Assembly (NCBI GenBank): GCA_046957575.1 | Contig: JBKUOG010000001.1 | Span: 62,001-126,000 of the forward strand | DNA from: UMGS1370 sp046957575 | Lineage (GTDB): Bacteria > Bacillota > Clostridia > Lachnospirales > Lachnospiraceae | Direction: 5' to 3' | Length of the DNA stretch: 64,000 nucleotides | Part shown: positions 1-9,270 of the stretch, one piece after another | Numbering within the stretch: the stretch's first letter is position 1 | Layout: the number at the start of each line of letters is the position of its first letter | Notes under the pieces: model-generated | What the model was told of the DNA's origin: nothing | The model's input: only the letters and a program-made list of their open reading frames with translations | Database searches by the model: none | Program-made: the position numbers and the translations under genes

Positions 1-2503
1 GTTTTCCCATTCCTGCAAGAATCACCACAGGAAATTCCAGACCTTTGCTTTTGTGGATGCTCATAATCCGCACAACATCTGAATTTTCTCCAAATGCAGA
101 TGCTTCCCCAAAGTCTGTCTCAAATTTTTTTAATTTTTCAATATAGCGGATAAAGTGAAACAGTCCTTTATAGCTGGTGCTTTCATAAGAAGATGCCTTT
201 TCCGCCAGCATATCCAAGTTGGCCTGTCTGGTACGGCCGGCCGGCATAGCGGAAACATAGTCGTAATAGCCGCTGCGCTGGTAAATCTGGTAAATCAGTT
301 CATGAATCGGAAGCCAGGTGGCAAGCAGCCTGTATTCCAAAAGCATTTCTTCCAGCTTTTTCAGTTTGTCCGTAATCTTCTGATTTCTGTCTGCTGTATC
401 AGTCTCTTTTCCTGCTGTCCTCTCATCTTCTGAAAGCCAGAGGCGGACCGCACTGTAGAGTCCTCTGTCTCCATATTTGTTTTTTCTGGAAGTTTGTTTA
501 TAATTAGCCGCAAGCCATGCCAGCTCCTCTTCGCTCATCCCAATAATAGGGGACTTTAAAACACAGGCCAGAGGAATATCCTGAAACGGATTATCCACAA
601 CTGCCAAAAGGCTTAACATGGTTTCCACTTCCACAGTGTCAAAGTATCCGGTCTGAGTCTGGGCAGCCGCCGGAATCCCGGCATTCATCAGTACGCTGAC
701 CAAAACCTCTGCCCAGCCGGTAACGCTGCGAAGCAAAATCACAATATCCCCCAGCTTTGCCGGCCGGTACGATTCTTTTTTCTTATCCCACACCACAAGT
801 CCTGTCTCTTTATCTGTCAGGCTGCGGATCTTTTCTGCAATCATCCTGGCTTCCAGTTCTTTTTCCGTATAATCCGCTGCATCTTCCTCCAAACCTTCTA
901 AAACCTGGCTGTCTGTTGGAACGATGAGAAGTTCTGTACCCGTATCGGTCCGGTCTCTCTTATCTTCTCCCGGATCGGCAAACTCCGCCCCCGGATAAAG
1001 AGCCGTCTCCTCTGTGTAGGAAATCCCGCCCAGATTTTTGATCATAATCTGGTAAAACACTGCGTTTATACTGTTTAAAACCGAAGCCCGGCTTCTGAAA
1101 TTTTGGCGCAGTTCTATTTTCTGGTACTGTCCCTGTCCGGTCGGATACTGGTTATATTTTTCCAGGAACAGATCCGGCCTGGCCAGACGGAACCGATATA
1201 TGCTCTGCTTTACATCCCCTACCATAAACACATTGGGATGTCCTTCTTTTTCCCTGGAAATGGCTTTTATCAAAGTCTCCTGCACCAGATTGCTGTCCTG
1301 GTACTCATCCACCATAATCTCTTCAAACCGGCTTCCAATCTCACTGGCAGCCAGAGATGGAATCCGCTTTCCGTCTTTGATCTCCCAAAGTACCTTCAGG
1401 GAAAAATGCTCCAGATCATTAAAGTCAACCAGATTCCGCTCCCTTTTTGCATCCTGAAACCGGCTGGAAAACTCTTCTGCCAGCTGCAGCAAAAGTTCTG
1501 TCGTTTCCCTGGTATCTTTTAGGGTCTTTATCACCATCTCAAACGGCTGCCTGCTGTAATGGTCTTTCCAGCCTTTTACAATTTTCTTGACTCTGTCTCT
1601 AAAACCGGTGACAAAACTTTTTTTCTCCGGATCCACTTCTTTACTGCGCACAGCCGGAAGTTTTCCAAAGGAGCAGCGATTTAGAAGCTGGAGAAACTGC
1701 TCATAATCTTCTATCCGGGCAAATTGCCCTACCATATCCCCTTCTTCCAAAATGGTATCCCGGTAAACAGAGGGACCATCTTCTTCCTCGCAGACCCTGG
1801 CACACAACAATAAATGCCTGCTCATCTCCTCCGCCTGCATACGGATATCGTCCATTAAAAACTGCATCCATTCACTCTGCTCTACGGCTTCTGCCGAAGT
1901 CTCCTCCAGTTCCTTTCTGCACTGCTTTAGCCATTCAGCCGGCCATGGATGGCTCTGAGAAAACCGCCACACCTGAAAAATAATATCCTCGATGCCAAAA
2001 TCACTTTTGCCCAGGGCATAAGTTTCTACAAAATGCAGAAATGCCGGATCCCCAGATTCGTACCACTGCTCCAAAAGTTCTTTCATTACATCGCCCTGCA
2101 GAAGGGAAAGTTCCCCCGGATCCCCTATTCGGAATGCCGGATCTAAATCCAGACAGTTGTAGTATTCCCGGATCAGTCCCATACAAAAACTGTCAATAGT
2201 GGTAATCTGCGCCCTGGAAACCAGAATCGACTGGAGTTCTAAATGTTTATCCGAAGGGTCTTCCTCCCGTTTTCTGTCAATGGCATCCCGGATGCGCTCC
2301 CGCATTTCCGCCGCGGCTGCATTGGTAAACGTCATAATCAGCAGATGATCGATGTCCATCGGCGCTTGTTTATCTGTAATCATCTCGATAATCCGCTCTA
2401 CCAAAACTGCAGTCTTTCCGCTGCCGGCAGCCGCAGAGACTAAAAGATTTCCGTTTCTGTGATCAATTACCTGGCGCTGCCCCTTGGTCCATGCTACTGG
2501 CAT
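1..2503 (-). CDS. addA: AddA helicase-nuclease subunit (partial, C-terminus beyond window)
   Basis: ATP-dependent helicase/nuclease subunit A of the AddAB complex, which resects double-strand breaks for RecA-dependent repair (the RecBCD counterpart in Firmicutes). Translation begins MPVAWTKGQRQVID and reaches a Walker A 'AAAGSGKT' near residues 24-31, followed by 'MTFTNAAAAEMRERI' (UvrD-type motif Ia). About 834 residues lie in the window out of a usual 1,200 or so, so the C-terminal RecB-like nuclease domain is not visible. The start ATG overlaps the end of addB by 10 bp, which implies translational coupling. The reading frame is open to the window edge. Confidence 0.95.
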   Translation of the reverse strand, partial: MPVAWTKGQRQVIDHRNGNLLVSAAAGSGKTAVLVERIIEMITDKQAPMDIDHLLIMTFTNAAAAEMRERIRDAIDRKREEDPSDKHLELQSILVSRAQITTIDSFCMGLIREYYNCLDLDPAFRIGDPGELSLLQGDVMKELLEQWYESGDPAFLHFVETYALGKSDFGIEDIIFQVWRFSQSHPWPAEWLKQCRKELEETSAEAVEQSEWMQFLMDDIRMQAEEMSRHLLLCARVCEEEDGPSVYRDTILEEGDMVGQFARIEDYEQFLQLLNRCSFGKLPAVRSKEVDPEKKSFVTGFRDRVKKIVKGWKDHYSRQPFEMVIKTLKDTRETTELLLQLAEEFSSRFQDAKRERNLVDFNDLEHFSLKVLWEIKDGKRIPSLAASEIGSRFEEIMVDEYQDSNLVQETLIKAISREKEGHPNVFMVGDVKQSIYRFRLARPDLFLEKYNQYPTGQGQYQKIELRQNFRSRASVLNSINAVFYQIMIKNLGGISYTEETALYPGAEFADPGEDKRDRTDTGTELLIVPTDSQVLEGLEEDAADYTEKELEARMIAEKIRSLTDKETGLVVWDKKKESYRPAKLGDIVILLRSVTGWAEVLVSVLMNAGIPAAAQTQTGYFDTVEVETMLSLLAVVDNPFQDIPLACVLKSPIIGMSEEELAWLAANYKQTSRKNKYGDRGLYSAVRLWLSEDERTAGKETDTADRNQKITDKLKKLEEMLLEYRLLATWLPIHELIYQIYQRSGYYDYVSAMPAGRTRQANLDMLAEKASSYESTSYKGLFHFIRYIEKLKKFETDFGEASAFGENSDVVRIMSIHKSKGLEFPVVILAGMGK

Positions 2504-5500
2504 GTTTCCTCCCCTTTCTGCTGTTCTTCTATCTTGTTCCAGATGTCTTCGGTTTTTAAAGAGCGAAGGCGCCGATATCCATAACCAGCGGTTTTCCTGT
2601 CAAATCCGCAGACTGCATGGTAAGGACAGTAGTCGCATCCGGTCCTGTTTCCCTGCTTGTAGGGATTTACGGGAACAGTTCCGGATAAAATTTCCTGCCC
2701 TGCTGTCTTTAGTTTTTCATGCACATACTGCCTCAGCGCCTGAAAACGCCTGCGGTTTGCTACAGAAGATTTCCCCTCTGCAACCAGCCCGTCTTTCATA
2801 GCTACCGGAATCACCTGCGACTCCTTTTCTATCTCCCGATCCATGCGGCGAATGACTTCCAGCTCACTGTCTGCCAACCCGCTCATCCGGAGTTTTTTTA
2901 AGATTTTTTCCTCAATGCTCTCGTCCTCTTCATCCGGATCCCAGTCCACTACCGGATCATTGATATGGTAATAAAACATACCAGCAGGAACCACTTCTTT
3001 GTCCGGATGTTTTTTTTCTTCTTGTTCTACTGCTGCATCCATGTACACTACTAACTGAAGCTGAAGGCCATAATACAAAGCCGCCAGATCAAAGCTGGTA
3101 TTGCCGGATTTGTAGTCAATGATTTTTACATATACATGGTTTTCGTCCTCGCACAGATCCAGACGGTCAATCCTGCCTTTTAAGTGGAGTTCTTCCTCAT
3201 CCGACAGGGAAATTTTCATGGCCTTCAGATTGTCGATGGCAGAAAAAGATACTTCAAACCCAACCGGAATAAAATCTCCTTTTTTAATCTGTTCTGCCAG
3301 CGCCCATATGGTTCTGTCCGTAATCCGCTCAATCCGCTCCGTCAGATAGGCGTTGCGCGCAGAACTTTTTAAGATTGTATTGCCGTACTCCTCTGCTACC
3401 TGCCGGACGCACTCCCTTACCAGGTTTTTGCGCTCTTTATCGCTAAGCCTTGCCCAGTCCATATTTTGATCCCTGGCTGTCTGAAAACAGAGTTCTATGG
3501 ACTGGTGGAACAGATTGCCCATATCAGAAGCCGCCACTTCGTACTCCTGACGTTCCATCAGTTCCAGCCCGTATTTGAGAAAATGGGCATAAGCACAGGA
3601 GGCATACTGCTCAAACCTGGTGACGCTGCCCTGAAGGATCGTGCCGTACAGCGCCCTTGCAGCCGCCTTTCCAATCCCTTTTTCCTCATAAGAAGTAAAG
3701 GCCGCTTCTGTAATCCGGTAAACCGCTTCCTGCCAGTGTTCATCAGACAGAAACCATTTGTACAGTTCCAGAAACTCCGGACTGAAGAGTGTCTCTTTCT
3801 TTTCCCCTGTCTCCTGACTGTCAGTCAGTCCTTTTATCAGGCGGCGAATCCCCTCTCTCTCAGACTGAATCGGCCAGGAAACGTCCTCCTTTTCCAGAAT
3901 CTTAAGTTGTGGAAACAGATGGCGCACATCTCCAAGTAAAGAAGAAGGCCTTCTTGCCTGACCGTCCGGGGACAGGCAGGCAAAGGTCAATATCAGCCGG
4001 AAAGAAGGTTTTGACAAAATCAAATACTGATAAAATCTCTGAATACACCCGTCTTCTCTGGCTGTAGGAGCCAGTTCCAGACTGTGGGCCGCAAAAAACT
4101 CCCTGTCCTGGTCTGTCAGAATGCTCTGCCTTTCCTTTTTTTGGGGAATAATCCCCTCATTTACGCCCAGGAAAAACAGGATCCTGACTTCATTTAAGCG
4201 GGTTCTAGTAATATCTCCCACTACTACCCGATCGATCACAGCCGGTATGGCCCCTACCTGAATTTCCTCAAAACCTGCATCCAAAATCTCTGCATATTCT
4301 TTTCTGCTTACCCTCTCCTCCCCTAAAAGGGCCGTCAGGCGTTCAAACAGTTCCGCCACCAGATCCCATGCCTGGCTGTACTCCTTTGCCAGACTCTCCT
4401 GTCCCCGGCTTTCAAACTGTCTCTGATACCACTCTAACTTTTCTCTGACTCCCGACTCTTCCAAATACTGCTTAAGCCGCTCTGTAATGGATGCAACTGT
4501 AGCCCCCTCTTCCAGAAAAGCCTGGCGGAAGGAGCAAACAGGAGCCAGCACTGCCTCCCGGAATCGGTTCAGTTCTTCTAAATTAATGTTTGCTGCTCCC
4601 CGGTAGGTCCACTCCCACTGAATATTCCACCGGCTGTATCCCCGGATTCCCAGCGCCCGCACATAGTTTTCCAGACGATCGACCATAAAAGAATCTTTCC
4701 AGGGTACAACCCGGGCATCCCAGAGGTCCGTCTGAGAAAAGGGCGATTCTTCATCCTCTGATGTCTCAAGAGCAGGTTCTTCCAATGTACTTTCTGACAG
4801 ACCACATTTTAAATATCGGAACACACTTTCATAGGAAAAATCTTCGCTGATCACAGCCAGCAAGGAGCGAATCCACTCCACCAGCAGATTTTCTGTAATG
4901 TCTCTCTTATCATCAATAAAGCAGGGAATGCCGGCCTCTTTAAACTGATGGGAAATCTCCTTTCCATATCCGTTTAAATCTCCTGTAATCACACCGATGT
5001 CCCGGTAACGCAGTCCCTCTTTTCTCACAGACTGCTGAATCTGACTTACCAGAAACTGAACTTCTTCTGCCGGACTGACTGCCTTGTAGATCCAGATCTG
5101 ATCCGAAACTGGGCGCTCTCCTTCCTGCTCCCTAAAGGGCGCAAACCCTCGGAACAGATTTTTTTCCAAAAATGCAAGGGCTGGAGCATGACGAAATCTT
5201 GGATGTCCCTTCAGACAGAAATCCTTTTTCTTAAAAATCTTCTCTTTTTCAGCCAGCTTTTCAATCCGACTGACCGTATGTTTTCCCATGTAAAACAAGT
5301 GCTGAATCGATTCTTCTGTATATGGATCCGCATTCGGATCAATGGTAATGCTGATTGTAACATTTTTTGTATATTGCAGCAACAGTCCGATAATTCGGTA
5401 CTGAATCGGTGTAAAACCGGTATATCCGTCTAAATAGATGCTGCTGTTTTTAATAAATTCGGACTTTGGGAGCACTGTGCACAGAGTTTCCAGAATCTCC

Positions 5501-6030
5501 TCTGCTGTGGAAAACCGGTCCTCAATATAATCCTGAAATCCCTTGTAAATCACCAGCATATCCTGAAGCTTATGGCGCAGCAGGGGACGATCCGCCTGCT
5601 CCAACAGTTCTTCCAGCTGTCCTCTGGTAATCCCATACTGATAAAGTTCTGACAGCATGGATTTTAACTGATTGATAAAACCGTTTTTACTTAGATGGCT
5701 CTGGTACAGTCCCAATTCCGCCTTTTTAGCTGCTGCCACTTTGCGGAGCACCATGGATTTTCCCATATCGTCCAGAATTGTCAGATTTTTTACAGACAAT
5801 TCCTCAAACACCCGATATGCCAGACGCCGGAAACTGAGCACGTCTATATTCATCATTCCATGACTGGGATGGATGGTGATAATCTCTTTCTGCGCCTGCA
5901 TGGTAAACTGTTCCGGAACCATAAATAATACCATGGCCTTCGGATCCGCCGCTGCTGTATCTACTGCTTTTTTATACAAATAGTGAGTCTTTCCGGATCC
6001 GGAACTTCCGAATACAAACTGTAATCCCAT
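2494..6030 (-). CDS. addB: AddB helicase-nuclease subunit
   Basis: Subunit B of the AddAB recombination helicase-nuclease. The 1,178-residue length is typical of the family. A P-loop 'GSSGSGKT' sits at residues 8-15. The C-terminal RecB-family nuclease region carries the Cys pattern that holds the 4Fe-4S cluster: an upstream Cys in 'YASCAYAHF' and C1132, C1135 and C1141 in 'CDYCPYHAVC'. 'IIDYKSG' and the preceding 'GRIDRLD' are the nuclease active-site motifs. The gene is preceded by 'GAGGGG' and is divergent from the small membrane protein at 6105. The order addB-addA is the usual Firmicutes arrangement. Confidence 0.97.
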   Translation of the reverse strand: MGLQFVFGSSGSGKTHYLYKKAVDTAAADPKAMVLFMVPEQFTMQAQKEIITIHPSHGMMNIDVLSFRRLAYRVFEELSVKNLTILDDMGKSMVLRKVAAAKKAELGLYQSHLSKNGFINQLKSMLSELYQYGITRGQLEELLEQADRPLLRHKLQDMLVIYKGFQDYIEDRFSTAEEILETLCTVLPKSEFIKNSSIYLDGYTGFTPIQYRIIGLLLQYTKNVTISITIDPNADPYTEESIQHLFYMGKHTVSRIEKLAEKEKIFKKKDFCLKGHPRFRHAPALAFLEKNLFRGFAPFREQEGERPVSDQIWIYKAVSPAEEVQFLVSQIQQSVRKEGLRYRDIGVITGDLNGYGKEISHQFKEAGIPCFIDDKRDITENLLVEWIRSLLAVISEDFSYESVFRYLKCGLSESTLEEPALETSEDEESPFSQTDLWDARVVPWKDSFMVDRLENYVRALGIRGYSRWNIQWEWTYRGAANINLEELNRFREAVLAPVCSFRQAFLEEGATVASITERLKQYLEESGVREKLEWYQRQFESRGQESLAKEYSQAWDLVAELFERLTALLGEERVSRKEYAEILDAGFEEIQVGAIPAVIDRVVVGDITRTRLNEVRILFFLGVNEGIIPQKKERQSILTDQDREFFAAHSLELAPTAREDGCIQRFYQYLILSKPSFRLILTFACLSPDGQARRPSSLLGDVRHLFPQLKILEKEDVSWPIQSEREGIRRLIKGLTDSQETGEKKETLFSPEFLELYKWFLSDEHWQEAVYRITEAAFTSYEEKGIGKAAARALYGTILQGSVTRFEQYASCAYAHFLKYGLELMERQEYEVAASDMGNLFHQSIELCFQTARDQNMDWARLSDKERKNLVRECVRQVAEEYGNTILKSSARNAYLTERIERITDRTIWALAEQIKKGDFIPVGFEVSFSAIDNLKAMKISLSDEEELHLKGRIDRLDLCEDENHVYVKIIDYKSGNTSFDLAALYYGLQLQLVVYMDAAVEQEEKKHPDKEVVPAGMFYYHINDPVVDWDPDEEDESIEEKILKKLRMSGLADSELEVIRRMDREIEKESQVIPVAMKDGLVAEGKSSVANRRRFQALRQYVHEKLKTAGQEILSGTVPVNPYKQGNRTGCDYCPYHAVCGFDRKTAGYGYRRLRSLKTEDIWNKIEEQQKGEETCQ

Positions 6031-6104
6031 AACGCCCCTCTTTCTTTATCATAATTTATCCTGGTTTCTAATAGATTGTAGTAAACTTATTTGGAGGTCT
6101 TTCT

Positions 6105-6572
6105 ATGAGTTCCCGCACAAAAATCGTTGTACTTAGAATGAAAGAAATTATTTATACTGCCATTTTTATTGGCCTGGCCCTCCTGCTGATTATTTTATTT
6201 CTGTTTATGCTTGGCGCCAAAAAAACGGATTCCCCGCAAAACGGTTCTGCCGTCCCTAAGCAGGAACTGCAGACTTCTTACATACCAGGGGTCTACTCTG
6301 CCTCCGTTTCCCTGGGCAGTCAGACTGTCAATGTAGAAGTCGCCGTAGATGCCGACAAGATTACATCCGTCTCTCTGGTAACACTGGACGAATCCATTGC
6401 CACCATGTATCCTCTCATAGAACCCTCTATGCAGAATCTGGAAACGCAAATTCTGGAACATCAGAGTCTGGAACACATTACCTATGAAAGCGACTCCCGC
6501 TACACCTGCCAGGTACTCTTAAACGCGGTGGAAACAGCCCTTTCAAAAGCAAAAGCAGATTCCGCTTACTAG
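6105..6572 (+). CDS. Membrane-anchored FMN_bind-like small protein
   Basis: A 155-residue protein with one hydrophobic segment (about residues 12-36) followed by an extracellular domain. The domain starts 'YIPGVYSASVSLG', continues with a basic-polar beta-strand pattern ('VNVEVAVDADKITSVSL') and ends with 'CQVLLNAVETALSKA'. That layout resembles FMN_bind domains (xGxYxG ... V.V.dgkI.dV ... Av..AL), but the covalent-flavin SGAT motif is absent: 'SDSRYTC' stands in its place. It may be a degenerate or non-flavin member. RBS 'GGAGG' lies 9 nt upstream of the first ATG; an internal ATG at codon 12 is an alternative start. It is divergent from addB. Function unknown. Confidence 0.6.
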   Translation: MSSRTKIVVLRMKEIIYTAIFIGLALLLIILFLFMLGAKKTDSPQNGSAVPKQELQTSYIPGVYSASVSLGSQTVNVEVAVDADKITSVSLVTLDESIATMYPLIEPSMQNLETQILEHQSLEHITYESDSRYTCQVLLNAVETALSKAKADSAY

Positions 6573-6614
6573 AAATTATAACATGACTTTTTGCAAATGT
6601 ATAGAGGAAAATTA

Positions 6615-6668
6615 GAACAAATGTTCTTTTTAGTTTCCCTTTGCTTTTTCCCAAAAAGGCAGTATAAT
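6615..6668 (+). promoter_or_regulatory. Promoter of the MATE gene with a GAAC-N4-GTTC palindrome
   Basis: TATAAT at 6663-6668 with an upstream TTGCTT about 16 nt away. At 6615-6626 lies GAACAAATGTTC, matching the GAAC-N4-GTTC core of Gram-positive LexA boxes. The box sits upstream of the -35, an unusual position for a simple repressor site. Confidence 0.4.
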
Positions 6669-6709
6669 GATTTTATTTCAAGGAATCTTGTTCATTTATG
6701 GAGGGCGGT

Positions 6710-8098
6710 ATGAGTCACAAAAGAGAATCTTCTATTTCATTACAGAATCAAATCACAGAGGGCGTAATCTGGAAACAGCTTCTGCTCTTTTTCTTTCCCA
6801 TTCTGTTCGGAACTTTTTTTCAGCAGCTTTACAATACGGTAGACGCTATTATTGTAGGCCGATTTGTAGGCAAAGAAGGTCTGGCAGCAGTAGGCGGCTC
6901 TGCTGCCATGATTATTAACCTTTTAGTTGGCTTTTTCATCGGCTTATCTTCCGGCGCTACGGTTATTATTTCTCAGTTTTACGGAGCCAGACAAAAGGCA
7001 AAAGTGTCCCAGGCTGTCCACACTGCTGTGGCATTTTCCGTTGCAGGAGGACTGGTAATTATGGCTGTGGGATTAATCAGTGCCCCAGCTGCTTTAAAAG
7101 CTATGGGAACCCCGGCAGAGACCATGGACGATTCCATTTTATACCTGCGCATCTATTTCCTCGGCCTGATTGGAAACCTTCTCTACAATATGGGAGCTGG
7201 TATTTTGCGGGCAATCGGAGACTCCAAACGCCCGCTTTACTTTTTAATCGCCGGATGTATGACCAACATTATTTTAGACATTGTGCTGGTGCTCTTCTGC
7301 AAAATGGGGGTTGCAGGAGCTGCATGGGCAACGATTCTGTCCCAGTTGGTATCAGCAGTTCTGGTAATTGTAACGCTTATAAAAACCGATGATATGTACC
7401 GTCTCTCTTTCAGACAAATCCGGATCCATCCGGACATGCTGGTGCGCATTATCCAGATAGGGCTTCCGGCAGGACTTCAATCTGTTATGTACTCTGCGTC
7501 CAATATTATTATTCAGGCCAATGTCAACGCTTTGGGAACAGATATCGTGGCTGCCTGGACTGCTTACGGCAAAATTGATATTATCTACTGGACCATTATC
7601 AATGCCTTTGGCATTTCCATTACCACTTTTGTAGGACAAAATTTCGGCGCAGGCAAATTTGACCGGGTGTATAAAGGCATCCGCGTCTGTCTTGCCATCA
7701 GCGCAGGAGCCACGATTTTTCTGTCCGTCATTCTCTACAGCTTCGGCCAATATATTTACCTGTTGTTTACCACAGATGCTGCAGTCATAGAAAAAGGGGT
7801 GGAAATCCTTCACTTTTTGGTTCCCACCCTTATCACCTATGTGTGTATTGAAATTCTTTCCGGCGCCCTCAGGGGCATTGGCGACTGCTGGATTCCAATG
7901 ATTATGACTGCCCTTGGAGTCTGTCTCCTCCGCGTTGTCTGGATTGTCGTGGCCGTCCCTTTGTATCCGGATATCAAAACCATTTGTTTCAGCTATCCCT
8001 TAACCTGGACTGTCACCTCTGTCCTGTTTCTGATTTATTTTAAATGGTTCAGCAAGATTCGGAAAATGAACAGTGTACAACAGCATGATAAACTGTGA
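6710..8098 (+). CDS. MATE family efflux transporter
   Basis: Multidrug/toxic-compound exporter of the MATE family (cation-coupled antiporter) with about 12 hydrophobic segments. Family landmarks are the N-terminal 'LFFFPILFGTFFQQLYNTVDAIIVGRFVG', the typical TM1 region of the NorM/DinF-like branch, and the repeat-2 counterpart 'GLPAGLQSVMYSASNIIIQANVNALG'. The 462-residue length is standard. I chose ATG 6710 because 'GGAGGGCGG' lies directly in front of it; an in-frame ATG at 6698 would place the RBS inside the coding region. Monocistronic, in front of the AT-rich accessory region. Substrate unknown. Confidence 0.9.
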   Translation: MSHKRESSISLQNQITEGVIWKQLLLFFFPILFGTFFQQLYNTVDAIIVGRFVGKEGLAAVGGSAAMIINLLVGFFIGLSSGATVIISQFYGARQKAKVSQAVHTAVAFSVAGGLVIMAVGLISAPAALKAMGTPAETMDDSILYLRIYFLGLIGNLLYNMGAGILRAIGDSKRPLYFLIAGCMTNIILDIVLVLFCKMGVAGAAWATILSQLVSAVLVIVTLIKTDDMYRLSFRQIRIHPDMLVRIIQIGLPAGLQSVMYSASNIIIQANVNALGTDIVAAWTAYGKIDIIYWTIINAFGISITTFVGQNFGAGKFDRVYKGIRVCLAISAGATIFLSVILYSFGQYIYLLFTTDAAVIEKGVEILHFLVPTLITYVCIEILSGALRGIGDCWIPMIMTALGVCLLRVVWIVVAVPLYPDIKTICFSYPLTWTVTSVLFLIYFKWFSKIRKMNSVQQHDKL

Positions 8099-8286
8099 TG
8101 AATTATCATAATTGTAAGTGTTTTTAGCCTGTATGGTTGGCTATATCCCATTTAATCTTGCGTATATATTTGAATAATTTTCCAGCTTTTAGCAATCCTG
8201 CTGGCTTCTGGATCTGGAAATCTCCACAGCAGAAACAGCAGAATATGGAGCCGTAACAGGCACTTGCCGTTTTCATTTTGAAAATG

Positions 8287-8449
8287 TCAGGTGCTTTTTT
8301 CTTCCTCAATAAAAGGAAAAACACCTGGCAAAACCGAGTGTAAAGTTTCAGAAGTAACACTGCCACTCGCAAAACTTGTTATACAATTTGCGCCTGCCAA
8401 TAAGCACACAGACATTAATAAACTCGTCCATTTTTTTATTTTATAGCAT
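8287..8449 (-). pseudogene. Remnant of a small secreted peptide gene (frameshifted)
   Basis: A good RBS (AGGAGG) precedes ATG at 8447-8449, but that frame stops after two codons. Dropping one base gives YKIKKWTSLLMSVCLLAG and then CITSFAS, a clear signal peptide, continuing to a TGA at 8287 about 53 codons on. The hydrophobic leader in the wrong frame suggests a single-base insertion or loss at the second codon. It follows the HAAS gene directly, so it was probably the third gene of the padR operon. The mature part is not recognised. Confidence 0.45.
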
Positions 8450-8456
8450 CGTCCTC

Positions 8457-8567
8457 CTATTTTTTCTTAGGCACACCCTTTTTAATTTTAAGTAAACTGA
8501 ACATCCTTACAATTTGTAATATTGAAAAAATAAGGATAATTATTTGTATAATTACCCAATAAACCAT
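8457..8567 (-). pseudogene. Displaced C-terminal membrane tail of the HAAS protein, or a 36-aa ORF
   Basis: In the -1 frame relative to the HAAS gene, overlapping its last codons, runs MVYWVIIQIIILIFSILQ and then a basic tail ending 'KKGVPKKK'. This is a transmembrane helix with a positive cytosolic end, exactly what a HAAS-type membrane protein would be expected to finish with. A frameshift near 8567 is the simplest explanation. An independent 36-residue membrane peptide is possible but has no RBS of its own. Confidence 0.45.
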
Positions 8568-8959
8568 TCATTTGCAGACCATTTATATGCAACAAAAACA
8601 GCAGTACTTTCATTAACTCCACCTATTATTGTCGGAAGAATAAACGGAGGATAAATCATAACAATTGCAGAATATACAATAAGTGCAGAAACATCGAAAG
8701 CAATTATAGAATAAATAATTAATTTTAAAATACTTCCTTTTTTAAACTGTACATATTCATATTCATAGCTTGCTTCCAATTCATCAACTAACTCCTGGTG
8801 AGTTCCAATAGATGTCAAAATAGACTCCAGTTCCTCTCCATTGTCTAGTCTACCGTAAATTTCTGACAATAACTCTGCTTCTATGTATTTTTTTATTTTA
8901 GAAGGCGAACGTAAATCTTTGCTAATGTCCTTAATATAGCATTCTAAATCATTTTTCAT
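8552..8959 (-). CDS. HAAS domain membrane protein (C-terminus probably frameshifted)
   Basis: A 135-residue product. The N-terminal about 70 residues match the HAAS (DUF1700-like) domain found in genes next to PadR regulators: 'LECYIKDISKDL...KKYIEAELLSEIYGRLDNGEELESILTSIGTHQELVDELEASYEYE'. Two hydrophobic segments follow ('LIIYSIIAFDVSALIVYSAIVMIY' and 'PPFILPTIIGG'). The start is the ATG at 8959, with GAGG 9 nt upstream; two closer in-frame ATGs lie too near that RBS. The frame ends abruptly at 8552, while the expected last helix continues in another frame (8457-8567), so the gene is probably inactivated or shortened. Confidence 0.6.
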   Translation of the reverse strand: MKNDLECYIKDISKDLRSPSKIKKYIEAELLSEIYGRLDNGEELESILTSIGTHQELVDELEASYEYEYVQFKKGSILKLIIYSIIAFDVSALIVYSAIVMIYPPFILPTIIGGVNESTAVFVAYKWSANEWFIG

Positions 8960-8974
8960 GGCCATCATCCTCTG

Positions 8975-9174
8975 TCAAAAAATTTTGGCTCTCATTTTAT
9001 TATGTGGCATTTCCCATTCTCTTATTACTAAACCATCTTCCTCTAACTTATATAGAAGTGGATATAATGTGCCTTCTTTTACTTAAAAAAAATCATTACT
9101 TTTTTGTGACATTTCCACTAAAAGGCCGTATCCGTATTTTTTTCTGCAAACAGCAATTTAAGTATTAAAATTTT
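8975..9174 (-). pseudogene. padR transcriptional regulator remnant
   Basis: Reading the minus strand across frames gives ILILKLLFAE, a frame change in a run of A, then KYGYGLLVEMSQKSNDFF, a TAA stop (9083-9085), then VKEGTLYPLLYKLEEDGLV and a short tail ending at TGA 8975-8977. 'YGY' followed by 'EGTLYPLLYKLEEDGL' is the hallmark winged-helix core of PadR regulators. The gene has lost its start, carries one frameshift and one nonsense codon, and lacks the C-terminal dimerisation helix. It lies immediately upstream of the HAAS gene, the normal PadR-HAAS pairing, so the whole operon is decaying. Confidence 0.75.
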
Positions 9175-9270
9175 TCACACATATAGTTTATTAAAAATCC
9201 GGCTGTACTTTGGTGGTCGGATAAAGTATAATGAAGTCAAGAAAAAATCGGAAATTTGAAAGGAGAAACA

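Noticed and set aside
3466..3939. A 157-codon plus-strand frame
   Set aside because: It lies fully antisense to addB, has no RBS and no recognisable domain.
7352..7813. A 153-codon minus-strand frame
   Set aside because: It is antisense to the conserved MATE gene; a shadow of its codon pattern.
8124..8372. An 82-codon minus-strand frame rich in Cys and Phe
   Set aside because: It overlaps the signal-peptide remnant in another frame, has no RBS and reads like random translation.
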